A stretch of DNA of 52,226 nt from Patescibacteria group bacterium (lineage in GTDB: Bacteria > Patescibacteriota > Patescibacteriia > UBA1558 > UBA10009): positions 1 through 52,226 of the forward strand of contig JAHISB010000037.1 of NCBI GenBank assembly GCA_018818425.1, written 5' to 3'. Positions 47,463 to 52,226 of this stretch are shown here, in pieces (positions within the stretch are counted from its first letter, which is position 1; every line of letters begins with the position of its first letter). The notes below the pieces were generated by a model that was not told the origin of the DNA, searched no databases, and worked only from the letters and a program-made list of their open reading frames with translations. A program made the position numbers and the translations under genes.

Positions 47463-48113
47463 TTATTTAAACTTAATGGCTCCTTTTCTAAGAACTTCAA
47501 CCTTTCCATTACTTACTTTGATGACTGTTGACACCTTCCTCTTTGGCAACGCTCCTGCATCAATCAACAAATCCGGCTGATGCTTTTTATTTTTGAACTG
47601 ATTAATAATCTCGGCTGCCGAATAACACTCGCCCCTGCCCGAGATATTAGCGCTGGTGGCGGTAATAGGTCTGCCAAATTTTCTGACAATGGCCATGGCC
47701 AGTTTGTTTGAAGAAACTCTTAGACCCAATGTTTTATAATTAATAATTTCTAATTTTGAATTTTTAATTTCGAAATTTGAAATTCGATTTTGATTCGAAA
47801 TTCGAAATTCAACATTCAAAATTAAAGTCAATGCTCCCGGCCAATATTTCCGAGCTAATTGTAATGATTTCTGATTAAACTTTACGATTCTTTTCGCCAT
47901 AACAAAACTGCTGACAATAACGGACAACGGCTTTTTAAAATTTCTGCCTTTTATCCGGTAAACTTTTTTTATTGCCCGAGGATTAAAAAAATCAGCCCCC
48001 AAACCATAGGCCGTTTCTGTGGGATAAACAATAACTCCCCCGTTCTTTAAAATCCTGACTGCCAGATTTATGGCTGACTTTTGATTTTTTTTATCTAATT
48101 CCAGTTTTTTCAT
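47463..48113 (-). CDS. tsaC: L-threonylcarbamoyladenylate synthase (TsaC/Sua5 family)
   Basis: The product has 216 residues. Family motifs are in order: GGVIVYPTETAYGLGADFFNP, KVYRIKGRNFKKPLSVIVSSF (the K-x-R/KPLS motif), YWPGALTLIL, and KFGRPITATSANISGRGE. The enzyme makes threonylcarbamoyl-AMP for the t6A modification of ANN-decoding tRNAs. An insertion of about 25 residues (FRISNQNRISNFEIKNSK and flanks, about 117-142) is encoded by a GAAATTC repeat (47745-47823) and keeps the frame in a surface loop. The gene start overlaps the end of the MFS gene by 23 nt. Confidence 0.93.
   Translation of the reverse strand: MKKLELDKKNQKSAINLAVRILKNGGVIVYPTETAYGLGADFFNPRAIKKVYRIKGRNFKKPLSVIVSSFVMAKRIVKFNQKSLQLARKYWPGALTLILNVEFRISNQNRISNFEIKNSKLEIINYKTLGLRVSSNKLAMAIVRKFGRPITATSANISGRGECYSAAEIINQFKNKKHQPDLLIDAGALPKRKVSTVIKVSNGKVEVLRKGAIKFK
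47745..47823. repeat. In-frame GAAATTC repeat inside tsaC
   Basis: TTTTGAATTTTTAATTTCGAAATTTG, then AAATTCGATTTTGATTCGAAATTCG and AAATTC-AACATTC-AAAATTA: an AT-rich array that reads alike on both strands. It is related to 22685-22782 and 51283-51375. Confidence 0.75.
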
Positions 48114-49284
48114 ACAGGCCTTGTTTAGGCAGTAAATTAACTAAAAGCGAAGCCATGGCCGCTAAAAAGAAAGTTAAATTGAGCGGCAAATAATTTAATA
48201 GAATTAACACGGCCACAATCACCGTAATCCGGCCGGTTTGATGATACATTTCCCTTAAAGTTGAATATTCATCGACATAGTGGCCGCTGTCCGCCGCTTT
48301 TTCGTAAACCAAAGCGTCGAAAGGGGTCCTTAAAATTATCAAAGCGAAATTATGGTAGGTGGAAGCCAAAAATATCTGAAAAGCGGTGGTGATAAACATT
48401 TTAACAATCCAGCCGGCCGAATAAAGAACCGAGCCCGCTCGCATCAATTTTCTTTTGCTGAACTTATCGGTGTAATCGCCCATGATTAATTTAAAAACAA
48501 CTGCGACTAAAGTAATGGCCGAGGTAACTATGCCGACGGTTAAATATTTTCCTTCCAAAAGCTGCCAGATAAAAATCGGCCAGAGCACGCCGCCAATCCA
48601 GTTTTCCGCGCCGTCGGCCATATAAGCAATCATCATTTTTCTGTTTTTTCCGCTAAAAAATTCTGACCAGGTCCGGCCGTAGCTCCAGCTGAATTTTTCA
48701 TTAAGCTGGGGAAGAAAATTCAAGGGAATCATGGCGGTTAAAACCAGAATAATAACAATAATAAAAACCGGCTGAAAGCCGAACTGGGTTATCAAAAAAC
48801 CCGAAACAACGGGAATAATAATGCCAAAAAAAGATGAAAAAGAGCTTAACAAGCTCATCTGCTTGCCGCGGTTCTTTTTTTCGGAAAGTTTGGCCATTTC
48901 GGTATGATAAGGCACCCAGTAGCACATTCTGTAAAAAGTCAGAGTCACAATGGCTAAAATCGTAAACAGCCAGATGTCTTTTTCAAAAAAATAAAGAGAA
49001 CCGTAAAAAAGAGCCAAAAACGGCAGCGAGGCGATAAAAACTCTTTTCAAACCGAAAACATTCATCAGTTTAGCTCCCGGAGCCACCAGCATTAAATATA
49101 AAAACCAGGATATTAAATAAAACAAAATAGTGGTCTTTAAATCTTTATACTGAATCAGCAGAAAAACCGGCAAAAACAATCCTAAAAAACCGCTGGCTAT
49201 TAAAACAATGGCCCGCGAAGTGTACAGCGAAGATAAACCGGGCGATAGAATGTTTTTTTGTTTGTAATTGGAATATATGGACAT
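48091..49284 (-). CDS. MFS transporter
   Basis: The product has 397 residues with about 11-12 hydrophobic helices. The layout is that of a major facilitator: paired six-helix halves with a central cytosolic loop (about 200-215, WSEFFSGKNRKMMI), and an MFS-like basic loop after the second half's first helices (MGDYTDKFSKRKLMRAGSVLYS, near 265-285). MAKLSEKKNRGKQMSLLSSFSSFFGIIIPVVSGFLI matches the helix 4-5 region. The substrate cannot be told. It overlaps tsaC at its 3' end and lies downstream of leuS, so all three may be co-transcribed. Confidence 0.85.
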   Translation of the reverse strand: MSIYSNYKQKNILSPGLSSLYTSRAIVLIASGFLGLFLPVFLLIQYKDLKTTILFYLISWFLYLMLVAPGAKLMNVFGLKRVFIASLPFLALFYGSLYFFEKDIWLFTILAIVTLTFYRMCYWVPYHTEMAKLSEKKNRGKQMSLLSSFSSFFGIIIPVVSGFLITQFGFQPVFIIVIILVLTAMIPLNFLPQLNEKFSWSYGRTWSEFFSGKNRKMMIAYMADGAENWIGGVLWPIFIWQLLEGKYLTVGIVTSAITLVAVVFKLIMGDYTDKFSKRKLMRAGSVLYSAGWIVKMFITTAFQIFLASTYHNFALIILRTPFDALVYEKAADSGHYVDEYSTLREMYHQTGRITVIVAVLILLNYLPLNLTFFLAAMASLLVNLLPKQGLYEKTGIR

Positions 49285-49289
49285 AAAAC

Positions 49290-49392
49290 ATTAATAACTT
49301 ATCAGCGGTTCGCGCAAGTTCGCGAATGTCAGCGCTAGATATTTAAATTTAGTAAAATCGCTGACTTACGCTGACAACCGCTGACCGCGAAC
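49290..49392. repeat. Repeat of the CGCTGATA / AGCGGT family
   Basis: TTATCAGCGGTTCGCGCAAGTTCGCG...GTCAGCGCTAG... then ...CGCTGAC...CGCTGACAACCGCTGACCGCGAA. The two halves are complementary and form a long hairpin between leuS and the MFS gene. Confidence 0.75.
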
Positions 49393-49401
49393 AGAACTAA
49401 G

Positions 49402-52062
49402 TTAAACAACGATATTCACCAGCTTATCTTTAATATAAATAAACTTTTTAACTTCTTTGCCTTCAATATATTTTTGAATTTTATCCAAATTTTCAATTTT
49501 CAGTTTTAAATCTTTTTCACCAATTCCCCTGGCAACTTTGATTGTCTCCCTAAGCTTGCCGTTGATTTGAATGGCAATGGTTACTTCCTCATCAACCACC
49601 AGTTTTTTATCATACTCCGGCCATTGTTGATTAAAGATAGAACTATGATATTTACTCTCCTTGTCCTCCGAAGCTTTAGCGAAGGAGGACCATAATTCCT
49701 CTGATAGATGAGGCGCAAAGGGTGAAAGAGTAATTAGGAATTTCTCAATAATTTCCTTAGTTGCCAGTTTCTGATTACCGGTTACTTCATTGATAAATAT
49801 CATCATCGCGCTGACGGCTGTATTAAAATGCAAACTTTCAATATCTTTGGTAACTTTTTTTATGGTTTTATGCAACTGACGCTCAACTTCAAAGTTTGAA
49901 TTTTGTAATTTGGAATTTGTTTGGCCCCCGATTAAATCGAGGGTGGGATTTGGGATTTGTTTGTTACTTGCTCGCCTCGCTTCGCGGTCGAAGCGGGTGG
50001 GTTGTTCCTTGTATCTTGTAATATATTTATAGACCTTCTCCAAAAACCTTCTGATCCCAATAATTCCATTCTGGCTCCACGGCTTAGCATCCTCCAGCGG
50101 TCCCATAAACATTTCGTACATTCTTAGAGCATCGGCGCCATACTCTTCTACAACATCATCGGGATTTATGACATTGCCCCAGCGCTTGGACATTTTCCTG
50201 CTGTCTTCTGCTAAAATAATTCCCTGGTTCCTGATTTTTAAAAACGGTTCGCCAAAATCCAGATAGCCAAGGTCTCTTAAAACTTTGGTGACAAACCGCG
50301 CATAAATTAAATGGCCGACCGCATGCTCCATGCCGCCGATATACAAATCAACCGGCAGCCATTTTTTAATCAGCTTTTTACTGAAAATTTCTTTTTGATT
50401 CTTTGGGTCAGCGTATCTTAAAAAGTACCACGATGAACAGACGAACGTATCCATAGTATCCGACTCACGCCTAGCTGACGCTCCGCACTTTGGGCATTTG
50501 ACTTTATGGAATGTTTTTGACAAAGCTAAGGGTGATTCGCCGGTCGGCTTAAAATCAACGTCTTGCGGGAGTTTGACCGGCAGATCTTTTTCCGGGACCG
50601 GGACAATACCACACTTATCGCAATAGATAATGGGTATCGGCGCGCCCCAGTAGCGTTGGCGAGATATTAGCCAGTCGCGGATTTTATATTGAGTTTGTTT
50701 TTGACCTTTGACGAACTTAGTGATTTTATCGCGCGCTTGTTCTGATTTAAGTCCGTTGAATTTTTCTGAATTGATTATAATGCCTTCGCCAGAAAATACG
50801 ATTTCTCCTCTTCTAATTTTTTCTCGTTCTTCTTGATATGGCTCAATGCTTTTAAAAAATTGTTTTGGAGTTATTTTTGATGGATCAAAGTCCATGGATA
50901 TCTCTGGCTCAATGACACAAAATATTTTGAGATTATATTTCTTCGCAAACTCCCAATCCCTTTCATCATGCGCCGGCACAGCCATAATCGCTCCTGTTCC
51001 ATAACCCATCATTACATAATCGGCAATCCAGACGGGAATCTCTTTTTTATTGGCCGGATTGATGGCTTTGACTCCCTTGAGTTCCACACCTGTTTTTTCT
51101 TTGGCCAGATCTGTTCTTTCTAATTGACTCTTGGTCTTTGATTTTTGAATGTATTTTTTGACCTCGCTCCAGTTTTCAGTCTTAAGTTTTAAGTCTTCGA
51201 TTAGTGGATGCTCCGGCGCCGCCACCAGATACGTCGCTCCAAATAATGTATCCGGCCTTGTGGTAAATACCTCAATAAAATGTTTTGAATTTTGCCGTGC
51301 CTGCCGGCAGGTAGGAATTTTGAATTTTGAATTTATTTGGGATTTGGAATTTGGAATTTGGAATTTGATCAATGCTCCTTCCGATCTCCCGATCCAATTT
51401 TTTTGAGCATGCTTTAATGGCTCGGGCCAATCCATTTCCTCAATTTTATTTAAAAGCTCTTCGGCATAAGCAGTAACCTTAAAAAACCACTGCTCTAAAT
51501 CTTTTTGAACAACTTCTGATTCACAACGTTCACAAAGACCATTAACGACCTGTTCATTAGCCAGAACAGTCTGACAACTCTCGCACCAGTTGACCGGCGC
51601 CTTCTTTTTATAAGCTAAGCCCTTTTTATATAATTGAAGGAAAAGCCACTGGGTCCATTGGTAATAATTTGGATCCGAGGTTACTACTTCTCTGGACCAA
51701 TCATAAGACATGCCCAGCGAATTCAGCTGACATTTAAAATTCTTGATAGCCTGACGAGTAGTTTCTGCTGGATGAACGCCTGTCTTGATGGCATAGTTTT
51801 CCGCTGGCAGACCAAAGGCGTCAAAGCCCTGCGGATACAGAACATTGTAGCCCTTCATCCTTAAATACCGGCTGATAATATCGGTAGCTGTATATGATTC
51901 AACATGGCCCACATGCAAACCCTCGCCCGACGGATAAGGATACATATCTAAAACATACTTCTTGGGTTTTTTGGATTTATCGTCAGCGAGGTTGAGCTTC
52001 TCCTTTTGCCATTTCTTCTGCCATTTCTGCTCTAATTTTTGATGATCGTAGAAGGTTGTCAT
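49402..52062 (-). CDS. leuS: Leucyl-tRNA synthetase
   Basis: The product has 886 residues. The class I signature HIGH box appears as PYPSGEGLHVGHVESYTATD (about 42-61), the zinc-ribbon-like WCESCQTVLANEQV with CERC follows, the CP1 editing domain has EVFTTRPDTLFGATYLVAAPEHPLI and YGTGAIMAVPAHDERDWEF, and the KMSKS loop is EDSRKMSKRWGNVINPDD (about 622-640). It charges tRNA-Leu and edits misacylation. Three stretches are encoded by repeat elements and keep the frame: about residues 229-258, 683-724 and 790-802 (SFAKASEDKES). They explain the protein's length beyond the usual 800-860. No Shine-Dalgarno sequence is visible. Confidence 0.95.
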   Translation of the reverse strand: MTTFYDHQKLEQKWQKKWQKEKLNLADDKSKKPKKYVLDMYPYPSGEGLHVGHVESYTATDIISRYLRMKGYNVLYPQGFDAFGLPAENYAIKTGVHPAETTRQAIKNFKCQLNSLGMSYDWSREVVTSDPNYYQWTQWLFLQLYKKGLAYKKKAPVNWCESCQTVLANEQVVNGLCERCESEVVQKDLEQWFFKVTAYAEELLNKIEEMDWPEPLKHAQKNWIGRSEGALIKFQIPNSKSQINSKFKIPTCRQARQNSKHFIEVFTTRPDTLFGATYLVAAPEHPLIEDLKLKTENWSEVKKYIQKSKTKSQLERTDLAKEKTGVELKGVKAINPANKKEIPVWIADYVMMGYGTGAIMAVPAHDERDWEFAKKYNLKIFCVIEPEISMDFDPSKITPKQFFKSIEPYQEEREKIRRGEIVFSGEGIIINSEKFNGLKSEQARDKITKFVKGQKQTQYKIRDWLISRQRYWGAPIPIIYCDKCGIVPVPEKDLPVKLPQDVDFKPTGESPLALSKTFHKVKCPKCGASARRESDTMDTFVCSSWYFLRYADPKNQKEIFSKKLIKKWLPVDLYIGGMEHAVGHLIYARFVTKVLRDLGYLDFGEPFLKIRNQGIILAEDSRKMSKRWGNVINPDDVVEEYGADALRMYEMFMGPLEDAKPWSQNGIIGIRRFLEKVYKYITRYKEQPTRFDREARRASNKQIPNPTLDLIGGQTNSKLQNSNFEVERQLHKTIKKVTKDIESLHFNTAVSAMMIFINEVTGNQKLATKEIIEKFLITLSPFAPHLSEELWSSFAKASEDKESKYHSSIFNQQWPEYDKKLVVDEEVTIAIQINGKLRETIKVARGIGEKDLKLKIENLDKIQKYIEGKEVKKFIYIKDKLVNIVV
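49661..49690. repeat. In-frame palindrome in leuS (FAKASEDK type)
   Basis: CTCCTTGTCCTCCGAAGC-TTTAGCGAAGGAGG is a hairpin of which the minus strand encodes SSFAKASEDKES. The element lies near the start of the anticodon-binding domain's surface. Confidence 0.7.
49890..50012. repeat. In-frame composite repeat in leuS
   Basis: Elements TTTGAATTTTGTAATTTGG, CCCCCGATTAAATCGAGGG, and TTGCTCGCCTCGCTTCGCGGTCGAAGCGGG follow one another and encode about 42 residues. The order matches that of the intergenic stretch at 14500-14600. Confidence 0.75.
51283..51375. repeat. In-frame repeat in the leuS editing region
   Basis: GAATTTTGCCGTGCCTGCC-GGCAGG (a hairpin) and then repeated GAATTTTGAATTTA / GGAATTTGGAATTTGG units encode about 30 residues (IPNSKSQINSKFKIPT and more) just before the editing-domain motif EVFTTRPDTLFG. 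Confidence 0.75.
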
Positions 52063-52084
52063 ATAACAATGTATTTGCTAATTA

Positions 52085-52226
52085 ATGGAGGCCTGGACCC
52101 CGCCCCGGGCGGGGTGAATAACGGTTTTGTCCCGCTTCGCGGGATCTGGCGAAGCCAGACAAACCTCTTATTTAAAAAATGGATTATATTGGAGGCCTGG
52201 ACCCCGCCCCGGGCGGGGTGAATAAC
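52085..52226. repeat. Direct repeats of a GC-rich palindrome upstream of leuS
   Basis: GGAGGCCTGGACCCCGCCCC-GGGCGGGGTGAATAAC occurs at 52087-52122 and again at 52191-52226, where the window ends. Between them lies GGTTTTGTC...GACAAACC enclosing two hairpins (TCCCGCTTCGCGGGA and TGGCGAAGCCA), a three-way junction. No gene is visible. Confidence 0.8.

Noticed and set aside
47240-47509. Minus-strand frame of 89 codons
   Set aside because: It consists of the palindromic element at 47331-47448 plus edges of rsmA and tsaC.
52090-52140. T-box riboswitch for leuS
   Set aside because: A GGGCGGGGTGAATAACGG stretch looks slightly like a T-box, but it lies on the strand opposite to leuS and is part of a direct repeat.

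Overview
The window looks like a chromosome segment of a Candidate Phyla Radiation bacterium (Patescibacteria, probably Parcubacteria-like). The evidence is a small-genome style of gene set (recG, rpsF-ssb-rpsR, efp, rsmA, tsaC, leuS), a conserved CPR type IV secretion (T4SS)-like locus, AT-leaning composition with Lys/Asn-rich proteins, several genes whose -10 box lies 6-7 nt from the start codon (leaderless mRNAs), and very many short intergenic repeats. TGA, TAG and TAA all act as stops, so the standard bacterial code applies. The exact lineage cannot be told without searches.

Left part (1-5.6 kb): tRNA-Ser(GCT), a T4SS-pilin/M15-peptidase fusion divergent from a small membrane protein, tRNA-Arg(GCG) sitting inside the remains of another tRNA, a pseudopilin pair, and recG. 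From 5.6 to 6.4 kb come a near-perfect sigma70 promoter, a candidate structured RNA and a small unknown gene. From about 6.4 to 14.6 kb lies a foreign-looking island carrying three secreted proteins that end in a type IX secretion (T9SS) type A sorting domain, one of them a gingipain-like C25 protease. The island sits between the real 3' end of a DNA-3-methyladenine glycosylase gene (mpg) and a second, diverged copy of that same 3' end, which looks like an integration footprint. No T9SS machinery is present in the window.

T4SS-like locus: minus-strand genes at 15.3-24.6 kb (pilin-like protein, DsbA-like oxidoreductase, beta-propeller, VirB8-like protein, VirB4 ATPase with a separate partner, PrgI/VirB3-like protein) and at 32.2-46.2 kb (unknown protein, VirB6/TrbL-like channel protein, a 2964-residue cysteine-rich surface protein, a calcium-binding-repeat protein). 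I infer a cell-envelope apparatus that builds or displays a giant disulfide-stabilised surface protein, with a DsbA-like enzyme in the cluster to oxidise it. No VirD4, VirB11 or relaxase is visible, so conjugation is not implied.

Between and after these lie a truncated, frameshifted PEP-synthase-like gene, an AbiE-like toxin-antitoxin pair with an operator over its -10 box, a THUMP methyltransferase, the rpsF-ssb-rpsR operon, a four-helix-bundle gene, efp, and finally rsmA, tsaC, an MFS transporter and leuS.

Repeats are the other main theme. Hairpin arrays of 7-8 bp units fill many intergenic gaps and touch start and stop codons. Several palindromic element families occur, and some have inserted in frame into leuS, tsaC, the THUMP methyltransferase and the calcium-binding protein, in the manner of Rickettsia palindromic elements.
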